A stretch of 55,523 nucleotides of DNA from Thermoplasmata archaeon (GCA_021817605.1 JAKAUN010000010.1:1-55523), one strand, 5' to 3'; numbered from the stretch's first letter, positions 8,812 to 17,081 are shown. Numbers and translations: made by a program. Notes: generated by a model not told the origin, from the sequence alone.

Positions 8812-9837
8812 CTAGACAGGATGCAGGCCGAGGAAGCCAAGCCCGGTGGTCTCGGGAAGGCCGGCGCGGACGTTCAGGCACTGGACGGCGGCCCCGGCAG
8901 CTCCCTTCCCCAGGTTGTCGAGTGCCCCAAGGAGGACCGTGCGGCCGTGGGCCGGGTCGGAGGCGAAGCCCAGGTCGCAGAAGTTCGTCCCCGCGAGGAT
9001 CTTCGGTTCGGGCTCGCGATGAATGCCGTCGGACCCGTGGACGAGGCGCACGAACGGCTCGCCGGCGTACGCTGCACGGTAGATCTTCCAGAGCTCTCGC
9101 TCGGCGGGGGGGTCCCCGTCGAGGAGATGGACCGTCGCGAGGACCCCGCGGACCGCTTCGACGGCGTGGCAGGAGAGGGCGACCCCGATCCCGGTTTCCT
9201 GCTCGATCTCCGCGGCATGCCGATGGCCGGCCGGCGCATAGGCTCGCATCGCTCCGGAGCGCTCGGCGTGCTGGCCCGCGGGACCGGCGTCGCGGCCGCT
9301 CGCGGACGAGCCGCTCTTCGCGTCGACCACGGCCCGCCGTCCGGGCCCGGTGCCCGCCGCGGCGACCGGTGCGAGGGCGAGGATCGCCGCCGTGGCGATA
9401 CAGCCGGGTACCGCGATGAGGCGGGCCGTGCGCAGGCGCTCTCGGTGCCGCTCGGGAAGGCCGTAGACCGCCTCCTCGAGGAGCTCGGGGTGCGGATGCT
9501 CCTGACGGTAGTACCGCGGGTAGTGGGAGGGGTCCTTCAACCGATGGTCGGCCGAGAGGTCGATGACCACCCCGCCGCTGGCGAGAAGCTCGGGGACGAT
9601 CGGAGCCGAGCCGCCGTGCGGGGTGGCGAGGAATGTCACGTCGGCGGCCCGCAGCGACGCGCGGGGCGAGAACGCAAGCGAGGTCGCCTTGCGCAGGTTC
9701 GGGTGCACCCGGCCGACAGGGGCTCCGACGTGGCGGTCGGAGGTCACCTGCTCGATCGTGACCTCGGGGTGGCCGAGCAGGAGGCGGAGCAGCTCGCCGC
9801 CCACGTAGCCCGAGCCACCGACGACCGCGACCTTCAC
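8812..9837 (-). CDS. lysY: LysW-phosphate reductase (ArgC/LysY family)
   Basis: The NADPH-dependent reductase makes the LysW-bound semialdehyde from the acyl phosphate. The 341-residue protein opens with the Rossmann motif VAVVGGSGYVGGELLRLL. It carries the catalytic cysteine C146 in IAVPGCIATAA and ends with the family features NLGKGAAGAAVQ and LGFLGLHPV. It starts at GTG 9835-9837, overlapping the lysX stop in a GTGA. The next gene begins 4 bases after its stop in the same frame. Confidence 0.93.
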   Translation of the reverse strand: MKVAVVGGSGYVGGELLRLLLGHPEVTIEQVTSDRHVGAPVGRVHPNLRKATSLAFSPRASLRAADVTFLATPHGGSAPIVPELLASGGVVIDLSADHRLKDPSHYPRYYRQEHPHPELLEEAVYGLPERHRERLRTARLIAVPGCIATAAILALAPVAAAGTGPGRRAVVDAKSGSSASGRDAGPAGQHAERSGAMRAYAPAGHRHAAEIEQETGIGVALSCHAVEAVRGVLATVHLLDGDPPAERELWKIYRAAYAGEPFVRLVHGSDGIHREPEPKILAGTNFCDLGFASDPAHGRTVLLGALDNLGKGAAGAAVQCLNVRAGLPETTGLGFLGLHPV

Positions 9838-10685
9838 CGTCGGCCGACCTCGACCGCGTAGTCGACGATCGCCGCTGCGAGGTCGACCTCCGTGGTCGTC
9901 TGCAGGGTCTTGAACTCGGGAGTCGGGTTCACCTCGTGGACGACAAGGCCCCTCGGCGACTCCATGAGGTCGACGGCGAGGACGCCTCCGCCCACCGCTT
10001 CGGCCGCTCGGACGGCGAGGTCGGCCAGCTCTCCGGCGAGAGGGGCCGACCGGGCGGTCGCGCCACGGGCCGCGTTCGTCCTCCACGCCGCGCCCGAGCG
10101 GTACATCGCGGCCAGGGGCTGGTCGCCGACGACCAGCACCCGCAGGTCGCGGTCCGGCTTCGGGACGAACTCCTGGACGTAGAAGACCGAGTGGAGGGGA
10201 GAGCCGAGCGCCACCTTGTGTTCGACTATCTGCTCGGCCTCCTGGGGGCCGTGGACCTTGGCCATCAGCCGGCCCCAGGAGCCGACGGCCGGCTTGAGCA
10301 CTGCCGGATAGCCTACCTGGTCGAGCGCCTTGAGCGCCGCCTCGGGTGACAAGGCGACGACGGTGGACGGGGTGGGGATCCCTCGCTCCGCCAGGCGGAG
10401 CGAGGTACGTACCTTGTCGCCGGCGAGATCGACCACCTCGGAAGCGTTGACCGTCCGAACCCCGTAGTGCTCGAAGCAACGGGCCGCGTAGACCGAGCGA
10501 ACGTGGCTCACCGAGCGGTTGAGGACCACCTCCGGAAGGCCGGCCGGCTTCTCGAGGGGGAAGGTCACCTCGGTGTCGTTCAGGCGGTCGACGTGGATCC
10601 CGCGGGAGGCCGCGGCGGCGAGGATCGCCTTCTCCTCCGGCCGGACGATCGTCGTGAAGAGCCCGAAACGGGGGTGATCACTCAC
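9834..10685 (-). CDS. lysX: LysW-glutamate (or aminoadipate) ligase, ATP-grasp
   Basis: This 283-residue RimK-like ATP-grasp ligase attaches the alpha-amino group of the substrate to the C-terminal glutamate of LysW. Seen in the sequence are GVRTVNASEVVDLAGDKVRT, the ATP-binding YPAVLKPAVGSWGR, VQEFVPKPDRDLRV and the metal-binding HEVNPTPEF. The GTG start at 10685 lies inside the last codons of lysW (8-base overlap). Operon context with argG and argH suggests glutamate as substrate (ArgX role); residues deciding specificity need alignment. Confidence 0.92.
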   Translation of the reverse strand: MSDHPRFGLFTTIVRPEEKAILAAAASRGIHVDRLNDTEVTFPLEKPAGLPEVVLNRSVSHVRSVYAARCFEHYGVRTVNASEVVDLAGDKVRTSLRLAERGIPTPSTVVALSPEAALKALDQVGYPAVLKPAVGSWGRLMAKVHGPQEAEQIVEHKVALGSPLHSVFYVQEFVPKPDRDLRVLVVGDQPLAAMYRSGAAWRTNAARGATARSAPLAGELADLAVRAAEAVGGGVLAVDLMESPRGLVVHEVNPTPEFKTLQTTTEVDLAAAIVDYAVEVGRR

Positions 10686-10839
10686 CCCAATCCTCGGCTT
10701 CCTTGGGCGCAGGCTCGACGGCGAACGGCTCGAGGGCTCGCACCTCCAGCTCCGTTCCGCAGTCGACGCAGGGGAAGACCTCCCCGGCGATCTTGTCCTT
10801 GCTCTCGACGTCCGCGGCGCATACCGGGCACTCCGTCAT
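10678..10839 (-). CDS. lysW: LysW amino-group carrier protein
   Basis: This 53-residue acidic protein protects and carries the amino group of the growing amino acid during synthesis. It has the two zinc-binding pairs CPVC (4-7) and CVDC (24-27), and ends in the invariant C-terminal motif EDWGE. The terminal Glu is the attachment point used by LysX. A strong GGAGGGA precedes the ATG at 10839, itself part of the coding end of argH (ATGA overlap). The gene is short and easy to miss, but its motifs are decisive. Confidence 0.96.
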   Translation of the reverse strand: MTECPVCAADVESKDKIAGEVFPCVDCGTELEVRALEPFAVEPAPKEAEDWGE

Positions 10840-12278
10840 GTTCCCTCCTTGTTCACGAGCTCCTCGATCTGCTCGACCTTGCGGGCGAGCGAGGAGAGCG
10901 ACTGGCTCCTCAGGCCGAGTCGGGTCCGGGCCCGAGAGAGCTGGAGGGCGAACGCCTTGGGTCCGGGTCCTCCCGCGGAGACCCGCCGTCCCAGGGCGGT
11001 CGACGGGTCGAGGAGCCGGGAAGCGTCCTCCCCGAGCTCGGGAAGCCGTCGGAGCGCCTGGTCGGGGCGGACGGCTCCCGCGGACTCCCGGAACAGGCCC
11101 GTCACGGCCTCGTGGGCGCTGCGGAACGGCACCCCGCGGGCGACCAAGCCCTCGGCGAGGTCGGTGGCGGTCATCTCCGGGTCCGCCGCGGCCCGGGCGA
11201 GCGCGGCCCTGTCGAACCGGGCCGAGGCGAGGAGCGAGGTGAGAGCCTCCACCAGGTCGGTAACGTTCCGGACCGCGAGGAGGACGGGGGCCTTGTCCTC
11301 CTGGAGGTCGCGGTCGTAGGCGAGGGGAAGCCCCTTGAGGGTGGTGAGGAGGGAGACGAGCGCGCCGACAACCGGGCCGGCCTTCCCGCGCACGAGCTCG
11401 GCGACATCCGGGTTGCGTTTCTGAGGCATGAGGCTCGAGCCCGAGCCGAGCGACTCGGTCCGCTCGAGGAAGCCGAACTCCTTGGTGGCGAACAGGACGA
11501 TCTCCTCGCCGAGACCGCTCGCGTGGACGGCGAGCAGGGCGAGGTCGAAGAGCAGCTCGGCGAACGGGTCGCGATCGCTCACCGCATCCAGGGAGTTCTC
11601 GAACCTCCGGGAGAAGCCGAGGCGGCGGGCCGGGCGATCCGGCAGGATCGGAAGGGTCGAGCCCGCGAGCGCCCCGGCCCCGAGGGGGGAGATGTCGGAA
11701 CGCTCCGCCGTGGAGAAGAGGCGGTCGAGGTCTCGATCGAACCGCCAGAAGTGGGCGAGGAGATGGTGTCCCAGGCTCACCGTCTGGGCCCGCTGGAGGT
11801 GGGTGTACCCCGGCATCGGGGTCGCTCCTTCCTCCTCGCCACGGGCGAGGAGCACCTCCTCGAGGGCGACCAGTCGGGCGGCGACCGCCCGGACCGCGCT
11901 GCGCAGGTAGAGTCGCTCGTCCAGGGCGACCTGGTCGTTGCGGCTCCGTGCGGTGTGGAGCTTGCCGCCGAGATCGCCGATGAGCTCGGTGAGACGGCTC
12001 TCGATGTTGGTGTGGACATCCTCGAGCTCGGGTCTCCAGGGGAACGTCCCGTCAGCGATTTCGCGTCCCACGCTGCGCAGACCGGCGAGGAGCCCGGCCG
12101 TCTCCTCCGGGGCAAGGAGCCCGCTCTCGCCGAGCATCTCCACGTGGGCGATGCTGCCGGCGATGTCGTAGACCGCGAGGGAGCGGTCGACCGACAGCGA
12201 GCTCAGGAACCTCGCCGCGGGACCGCGCACATGTACCGGGACCGCAGCAAGGCGGACCTCGGGAGGAGGGCGGGCCAT
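10836..12278 (-). CDS. argH: Argininosuccinate lyase
   Basis: The enzyme splits argininosuccinate into arginine and fumarate, the last step of arginine synthesis. The 480-residue protein has the fumarase/aspartase superfamily signature GSGSSLMPQKRNPD. Other family motifs are VHTNIESRL, HTARSRNDQVALDERL and TPMPGYTHLQRAQTVSLGHH. The N-terminal region is slightly divergent from the usual start but full length. The ATG at 12278 is two bases after the argG stop, and the stop overlaps lysW. Confidence 0.95.
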   Translation of the reverse strand: MARPPPEVRLAAVPVHVRGPAARFLSSLSVDRSLAVYDIAGSIAHVEMLGESGLLAPEETAGLLAGLRSVGREIADGTFPWRPELEDVHTNIESRLTELIGDLGGKLHTARSRNDQVALDERLYLRSAVRAVAARLVALEEVLLARGEEEGATPMPGYTHLQRAQTVSLGHHLLAHFWRFDRDLDRLFSTAERSDISPLGAGALAGSTLPILPDRPARRLGFSRRFENSLDAVSDRDPFAELLFDLALLAVHASGLGEEIVLFATKEFGFLERTESLGSGSSLMPQKRNPDVAELVRGKAGPVVGALVSLLTTLKGLPLAYDRDLQEDKAPVLLAVRNVTDLVEALTSLLASARFDRAALARAAADPEMTATDLAEGLVARGVPFRSAHEAVTGLFRESAGAVRPDQALRRLPELGEDASRLLDPSTALGRRVSAGGPGPKAFALQLSRARTRLGLRSQSLSSLARKVEQIEELVNKEGT

Positions 12279-12280
12279 CG

Positions 12281-13516
12281 CTACGGAGCGCGCTCCGCCG
12301 GGGCGAGGGCCTCGGGTGCCGCCGTCTCCCCGACCTTGGCCCAGGTCCGGCTGGGGAGTCCCCAGACGTAGATGAACCCCTCCGCCATCTCCCGGCGGAA
12401 CTGGTCGCCGTGCGAGTAGGTCGCAAGACCGGCCTGGTAGAGCGATTGGGAAGAGCGACGGCCGGCGACCGTCGCCGAGCCGCGGTAGAGCTTCACGGCG
12501 ACCTCTCCGGTGATCCGTTGCTGGGTCTCGGTGACGAACGCCTCCAGGGCGGAACGAAGGGGGCTGAACCAGAGCCCGTCGTAGATGAGCTCGGCATACC
12601 GCTGCTCGACGTGCCTCTTGAAGGAGAGCACGTCGCGCGGGAGCACGAGCCCTTCGAGCGCCTGGTGGGCACGAAGGAGCACCGTCGCCGCCGGGCACTC
12701 GTAGACCTCGCGGCTCTTGATCCCGACCACGCGCGACTCGAGATGGTCGATCCGCCCGACACCGTGGGCGCCGGCGCGACGGTTGAGCTCGTCGATGAGC
12801 CGTACGGCGGAGAGCTCGCGCCCGTCCACGCTCACGGGGGCGCCGTGCTCGAAGCCCACCGTCAGATACTCCGGTCCCGGCGGCGCCTCGCCGGGCGATA
12901 CCGTCCAGAGGTAGACCTCCTCCGGCGGCTCGACGGCGGGATCCTCGAGGATGCCGCACTCGATCGATCGACCCCAGAGGTTCTCGTCCGTGCTGTACGG
13001 CGAGCGGCGGGTCGCTTCCACTTCGATCCCGTGGCGGGCGGCGTAGGCGATCTCCTCCTCGCGAGTCATCGTCCACTCCCGGGCCGGGGCGATCACGCCG
13101 AGCTCGGGAGCGAGCCCGGTGGTCGAGAGCTCGAAGCGGACCTGGTCGTTGCCCTTCCCGGTACACCCGTGGGCAACGAAGGAGGCCCGCTCCCGCCGGG
13201 CCACCTCGACCAGGTGCCGTCCGATGAGCGGGCGGGCGAGGGCGGTGCTTAGCGGATAGACGCCCTCGTAGAGGGCGTTGGCGCGGAGGGCAGGGAGGAC
13301 GAACTCTTCGGCGAACTCTTGCCTCGCGTCCGCGGCCAGGGCCGCCACGGCCCCCGAGCGCAGGGCCTTGTCCCGCACGCGATCAAGATCGACCGGCTGG
13401 CCCACATCGACCGTAACGGCGACGACGTCCAGACCCTTCTCCTCACGGAGCCAGGGAATGGCGACCGAGGTATCCAGCCCGCCGGAATAGGCGAGAACCA
13501 CCTTCGCGCAGGCCAT
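12281..13516 (-). CDS. argG: Argininosuccinate synthase
   Basis: The enzyme condenses citrulline and aspartate with ATP use. The 411-residue protein has the N-type ATP pyrophosphatase loop AYSGGLDTSVAIPWL near its N-terminus. It also has HGCTGKGNDQVRFE and SPYSTDENLWGRSIE. An ATG at 13555 is in frame, but it lies inside the TATA-like element GGTATAAATGG (13552-13562), so transcription must begin after it. The ATG at 13516, followed by ACAKVVLAYSGG, is therefore the start. This is the first gene of the arg/lys operon. Confidence 0.95.
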   Translation of the reverse strand: MACAKVVLAYSGGLDTSVAIPWLREEKGLDVVAVTVDVGQPVDLDRVRDKALRSGAVAALAADARQEFAEEFVLPALRANALYEGVYPLSTALARPLIGRHLVEVARRERASFVAHGCTGKGNDQVRFELSTTGLAPELGVIAPAREWTMTREEEIAYAARHGIEVEATRRSPYSTDENLWGRSIECGILEDPAVEPPEEVYLWTVSPGEAPPGPEYLTVGFEHGAPVSVDGRELSAVRLIDELNRRAGAHGVGRIDHLESRVVGIKSREVYECPAATVLLRAHQALEGLVLPRDVLSFKRHVEQRYAELIYDGLWFSPLRSALEAFVTETQQRITGEVAVKLYRGSATVAGRRSSQSLYQAGLATYSHGDQFRREMAEGFIYVWGLPSRTWAKVGETAAPEALAPAERAP

Positions 13517-13551
13517 GGAGTGTCGCTTCGGGGCGAGGGAGACCCCGGTAG

Positions 13552-13562
13552 CCATTTATACC
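13552..13562 (-). promoter_or_regulatory. TATA-like promoter of the arg operon
   Basis: On the minus strand this reads GGTATAAATGG, the best archaeal TATA match in the gap between argG and the divergent regulator. It is about 40 bases before the argG ATG at 13516, giving a very short or near-absent leader. Confidence 0.7.
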
Positions 13563-13587
13563 ATCCGCTCGTGGAACGACACAGTCG

Positions 13588-13600
13588 GGCAATATTGTCC
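13588..13600 (+). promoter_or_regulatory. Palindromic TATA-like element before the ACT-domain regulator
   Basis: GGCAATATTGTCC contains the perfect 8-base palindrome CAATATTG and lies 19-25 bases before the ATG at 13615. It may be the TATA element of this gene and also an operator site for a dimeric regulator. Confidence 0.45.
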
Positions 13601-13614
13601 GAAAACAAACAATC

Positions 13615-14265
13615 ATGCCGGAGACCCCGGCCTCCGTGGCCCGCCGCGTCCGCGACTACCTGGACAGCCGCCCGGTCCTGGGGGACGCGGTCCGGGCGGG
13701 GATCGCCAACCATACGGCGGTCGCGCGCCGCGTGGCCGACGAGCTGGGGATCCGGCAGATCGAGGCGGTCATCGCCGCGTGCCGCCGCTACCCGCGGGGC
13801 CGGGCCGAGACCCACCGCGAGGCCGGCATCCGTCGTGTCCTGCGCAAGAGCCGCATCGAGTCGCGCTCGAAGGTCGCGGCCATCACCGTGGGGCTGGGCA
13901 CCGACGTCCTCCAGCGCCTCGGCGATGTCGTCGAGGAGCTTCTGGACGAGAACCTGCTCTGCCGGGTCATCCAGGTCTCGCGCGGCACGGTCATCCTGGT
14001 CGACGAGGACTCGCTCCCACGCGTCACCCGGGCGCTCCGCGAGAGCCAGCTGGTGGGGGTGCGAAAGGGCCTGGTCGAGGTCGCCGTGACGAGTCCGGAG
14101 AGCATCGAGGAGACGCCCGGCCTGCTCCGTCACCTCACCGGGATCCTGGCGAGCCGCGGGATCAACATCGTCGAGGCGCTCTCCTGCTACACCGACACCA
14201 TCTTCCTGGTCGACCAAGGGGACCTCAGCGGGGCGATCGCGAGCCTCACCTTGGCGCTCGAGTGA
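13615..14265 (+). CDS. Predicted regulator of amino-acid metabolism with ACT domain
   Basis: This 216-residue protein resembles the archaeal family described as predicted regulators of amino-acid metabolism (COG2150-like). The N-terminal half is helical and could bind DNA (VARRVADELGIRQIEAVIAACRRYPRG). The C-terminal half from about residue 160 is an ACT-like fold ending in GLLRHLTGILASRGINIVEAL, a typical ligand-binding domain for amino acids. It is divergent from the arginine operon with 98 bases between starts, so local control by arginine or ornithine is a reasonable inference. The start is ATG 13615. Confidence 0.75.
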   Translation: MPETPASVARRVRDYLDSRPVLGDAVRAGIANHTAVARRVADELGIRQIEAVIAACRRYPRGRAETHREAGIRRVLRKSRIESRSKVAAITVGLGTDVLQRLGDVVEELLDENLLCRVIQVSRGTVILVDEDSLPRVTRALRESQLVGVRKGLVEVAVTSPESIEETPGLLRHLTGILASRGINIVEALSCYTDTIFLVDQGDLSGAIASLTLALE

Positions 14266-14287
14266 GCCGGGTCCCGGCCCACGGACA

Positions 14288-14322
14288 GTATGACGATTTA
14301 GGAAAACGGCATAACCATTATC
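14288..14322 (+). promoter_or_regulatory. Candidate NikR operator overlapping the transporter promoter
   Basis: An imperfect inverted repeat, GTATGAC at 14288-14294 and GGCATAAC at 14308-14315, flanks a spacer of 13 bases. The second arm runs into the A/T-rich CATAACCATTATC, the likely TATA region 28-40 bases before the NiCoT start at 14350. The arms recall the bacterial NikR half-site GTATGA. A repressor bound here would block TBP. The match is imperfect and unproven. Confidence 0.45.
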
Positions 14323-14349
14323 TGCGAGCCTCAGCGTCCGTGCGACCCC

Positions 14350-15459
14350 ATGGCGGCGGGGCACCCCAACGCGGTCGGCCCGGGCCCCACGTTCACCCGC
14401 CGCGAGTGGGGGGCGGCCGTCCTCCTCTTCGGGGTGATCGGCGCGGTGACCGCCGGGGGGTTCGCGGCCTCGATCTACATCGGGGGCCGCTGGCCGGTGC
14501 TGGCCGGACTGGGCCTGGTCGCCTACGTCCTCGGCCTACGGCACGGCTTTGACGCCGACCACATCGCGGCGATCGACAACACGACCCGCAAGCTCCTCCA
14601 CGAGGGGAAAAAGCCACTGACCGTGGGGAGCTGGTTCTCGCTGGGGCATTCCACGGTCGTCTGCGCGCTCATCGTCCTCCTCGTGTTCCTGACGGACATC
14701 GTCCGCAGCGTTATCCCGGCCCTCCAATCGACCGGGGCGATCCTCGGGACCCTCATCTCCGGGGTGGTGCTCGTCGCTCTGGGGCTCGTCAATTTCCTCA
14801 TCGTGCTGGAGGTCTACCGGATGTTCCGGCGGGCGCGGGCCGGAGCGTTCAACGAGGCCGAGTACGAAGGCGAACTCGGCAAGCGCGGGCTCCTGTTCCG
14901 CACCTTCCGCCGGCTGTTCACGAGCGTGCGGGAGCCCTGGCAGATCTACCCCATCGGACTGCTCTTCGGGCTGGGTTTCGACACGGCCACGGAGGTGACC
15001 CTCATCGCCCTGAGCGTCGGGGTCGGGGTCACGGGAACGGTCCCGATCGTCACGATCCTGGTCCTTCCGCTCCTGTTCACCTGCGGGATGGTCCTCTCCG
15101 ACACCGCCGACGGCTTCGCGATGCGCTACGCCTACGGCTGGGCGCAGGAGCACCCCATCCGCAAGATCTTCTACAACCTCACCCTCACCGTGATCTCGGT
15201 GCTGGTCGCCTTCGCCATCGGAGGGATCGAGCTCCTGGCGGTCCTCGCGCAGGAGCTCCGCCTCGGCGGCTGGTTCTTTAGGGCCCTCTCCTCGGTCGGC
15301 TTCGACACGCTCGGCTACGCGATCGTCGTGCTCTTCGTGGGGTCCTGGATGGTGGCGCTGGTGATTTACCGGTGGAAACGGTACGAGACGCTCGGGCTCG
15401 CTCCTCCCAGCCCGCCGGCTTCGCCGCCGGGGGGATCGGGCTCGTCGGTCAAGCCATGA
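14350..15459 (+). CDS. NiCoT-family nickel/cobalt transporter
   Basis: This high-affinity Ni2+/Co2+ permease has 369 residues and about eight membrane helices. It shows the family signature RHGFDADHIAAIDN in an early helix, SLGHSTVV after it, and LGFDTATEVTLIAL in the second half, which together form the metal pathway. A large cytoplasmic loop with many charged residues separates the two halves. The ATG at 14350 follows the promoter by about 30 bases. It overlaps nikR by 4 bases, so the metal sensor is co-made with its target. Confidence 0.92.
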   Translation: MAAGHPNAVGPGPTFTRREWGAAVLLFGVIGAVTAGGFAASIYIGGRWPVLAGLGLVAYVLGLRHGFDADHIAAIDNTTRKLLHEGKKPLTVGSWFSLGHSTVVCALIVLLVFLTDIVRSVIPALQSTGAILGTLISGVVLVALGLVNFLIVLEVYRMFRRARAGAFNEAEYEGELGKRGLLFRTFRRLFTSVREPWQIYPIGLLFGLGFDTATEVTLIALSVGVGVTGTVPIVTILVLPLLFTCGMVLSDTADGFAMRYAYGWAQEHPIRKIFYNLTLTVISVLVAFAIGGIELLAVLAQELRLGGWFFRALSSVGFDTLGYAIVVLFVGSWMVALVIYRWKRYETLGLAPPSPPASPPGGSGSSVKP

Positions 15460-15935
15460 CGCGACGCGTGGTGCGGACGGCCATCTCGCTCGAGCCCGAG
15501 CTGCTCGCCGCCCTCGACCGCTGGGTCGCCGGCCGCAACAGCCGCAGCCGCTCGGACGCCGTCCGCAGCCTCATTCGCCAGGAGCTGGGAGGCCGGGCCC
15601 TCGCCGACCCTGACGCCGACGCCCTCGGGGCCGTCACGCTCCTCTACCGCCACGGGACCCCGAACGTCCTCCAACGCCTCACGGCCGCGGAGCACCGATG
15701 GGGCGAGCACATCCGCTCGACGACCCACGTCCATCTCGAGGGGGATGCGTGCGCCGAGGTCATCGTGCTTCTCGGCCGGCGACGGGAGGTCGAGCAGGCC
15801 GCGGAGGAGCTCCGAGGCGTGAAGGGGATCGTGGGAGGCGACTGGGTGACGACCGCCCCGGCGCTCGCCGGGGGCCGGACCGGCCACGTCCACCCGCATC
15901 CCGGCGACGGACCGCGCCGGAGGAAGGCGCGCTAG
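15456..15935 (+). CDS. nikR: NikR nickel-responsive repressor
   Basis: The 159-residue protein has an N-terminal ribbon-helix-helix DNA-binding domain (RTAISLEPELLAALDRWV, then SRSDAVRSLIRQEL). A C-terminal ACT-like nickel-sensing domain follows. The ligands H80, H91, H93 and C99 have the same spacing as the nickel-binding H76, H87, H89 and C95 of the E. coli protein. It starts in an ATGA overlap with the transporter and should repress the operon when nickel is ample. The His/Arg-rich tail (HVHPHPGDG) may add metal binding. Confidence 0.92.
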   Translation: MTRRVVRTAISLEPELLAALDRWVAGRNSRSRSDAVRSLIRQELGGRALADPDADALGAVTLLYRHGTPNVLQRLTAAEHRWGEHIRSTTHVHLEGDACAEVIVLLGRRREVEQAAEELRGVKGIVGGDWVTTAPALAGGRTGHVHPHPGDGPRRRKAR

Positions 15936-15939
15936 GACC

Positions 15940-17040
15940 GTGCGCTCCCTCGAGGCGGCGCTCGCACGCTCGGCCCTCTCCGACTACCTCGGCGTTCGGC
16001 CGGGGGAACCGGTGACGGTCGAGAGCTGGAGCCACGCCGTCCCGTGCGCGCGGGCCTTCGTGGTCGAGGCCCGGCGGCTCGGAGCCGAGCCCCTTCTGGT
16101 CGTCGAGGACGAGGACGGCTTCTTCACCTCCCTCGCACAGGCCGGCCGCCGGCCGGTCCCCCGCTCCTCCGTCGACCTCGCCGACCGCGGAGGGAGCTAC
16201 GTCTATTTCGACGGTCCCGAAGAGTTCCCGCGGCTCTTCGGCCTTCGGGCTGAGGAGCTGGCCGCTGCCACCCAGCGCCACGGACCCGCCTGGGAGGCGC
16301 GCGCGCGCTCCTCCGGTCTCAGGGCGGTGCGGATGGCGATCTCGGGGGCGACCCCGACCGCCGCCTCCCGTTTCGGTGTGAGGCTCGAGGCGTGGCGCCA
16401 GGAGCTCCTCCTGGCGAGCCTGGTCTCTCCTCGTCGGCTGGCCGCGACAGCCGCGGCCAGGCTCCGCGGCCTTCGCGGGGCGAAGGTGCTCCGCCTGCGC
16501 CACGGCAACGGCACCGACCTCACCGTACGGCTCCGGCCGGGAGGATGGCTCGGGGAGCTCGGCCGGGAGAGCCCGGCGAGCCATCGGGGAGAGCGACCGT
16601 GGAGCCGAATCCCGACCGGTACTCTGACGATCCCCATCGCTCCCGGTTCCGCCGAAGGCACCTGGGAGACCAACCGGCCCGAGTACGACCGCTACGCCGT
16701 CAATCCCGTCGGCCGAGGGGGCCGGTTCGTCTTTGCCCGCGGACGGCTCGCCGACGCCGGCTTCGACCGGGGCGGAGAGGGCTTCGCGCGGCTCTTCCAA
16801 AGGGGCCGGTCGCTCCAGGGCGCGCCGGTCGCCTTGCGCTTCGGGCTCAACCCGAAGGTCGGCCGGGCGCCCGAGATCGGGGAGCTGGCCCTCGGCACGG
16901 TCGGCCTGGTGCTCGCGGCTGAGGCGACGGGGGCCTCCCCCGCAAGCTCCGGCCCCACCTACGCCGCCCTGCTCGCAGGAGCGCAGGCGGAACTGGACGG
17001 ACGACGCTGGCTCGAGGAAGGGCGGCCGGTCCCGAGCTGA
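15940..17040 (+). CDS. M29-like (thermophilic aminopeptidase-related) protein
   Basis: This 366-residue protein resembles M29/leucyl-aminopeptidase-like archaeal proteins. It has an N-terminal Rossmann-like part (ARAFVVEARRLGAEPLLVVED), a central helical part, and C-terminal segments like LNPKVGRAPEIGELALGTVG. The histidines and acidic residues that bind metals in active M29 enzymes are not evident at the C-terminus, so it may not be a peptidase. It starts at GTG 15940, four bases after nikR, and precedes the unknown gene at 17110. Confidence 0.5.
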   Translation: MRSLEAALARSALSDYLGVRPGEPVTVESWSHAVPCARAFVVEARRLGAEPLLVVEDEDGFFTSLAQAGRRPVPRSSVDLADRGGSYVYFDGPEEFPRLFGLRAEELAAATQRHGPAWEARARSSGLRAVRMAISGATPTAASRFGVRLEAWRQELLLASLVSPRRLAATAAARLRGLRGAKVLRLRHGNGTDLTVRLRPGGWLGELGRESPASHRGERPWSRIPTGTLTIPIAPGSAEGTWETNRPEYDRYAVNPVGRGGRFVFARGRLADAGFDRGGEGFARLFQRGRSLQGAPVALRFGLNPKVGRAPEIGELALGTVGLVLAAEATGASPASSGPTYAALLAGAQAELDGRRWLEEGRPVPS

Positions 17041-17081
17041 GGGCGGGCGCGCCCCCCCGCCCGGCGACCGGTCGTCGAGGG

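Noticed and set aside
8748-8820. Programmed ribosomal frameshift in lysZ
   Set aside because: No slippery heptamer or downstream fold could be made out; a one-base sequence error explains the sites in lysZ, archease and the 3.3 kb ORF equally well.
8053-9861. 602-residue plus-strand ORF opposite lysZ and lysY
   Set aside because: Antisense shadow. The opposite strand holds the conserved kinase and reductase motifs.
10467-12371. 634-residue plus-strand ORF antisense to argH and lysX
   Set aside because: It is the reverse shadow of argH/lysX in GC-rich DNA: low-complexity Arg/Glu/Gly translation, no family motif, while the minus strand encodes clear enzymes.
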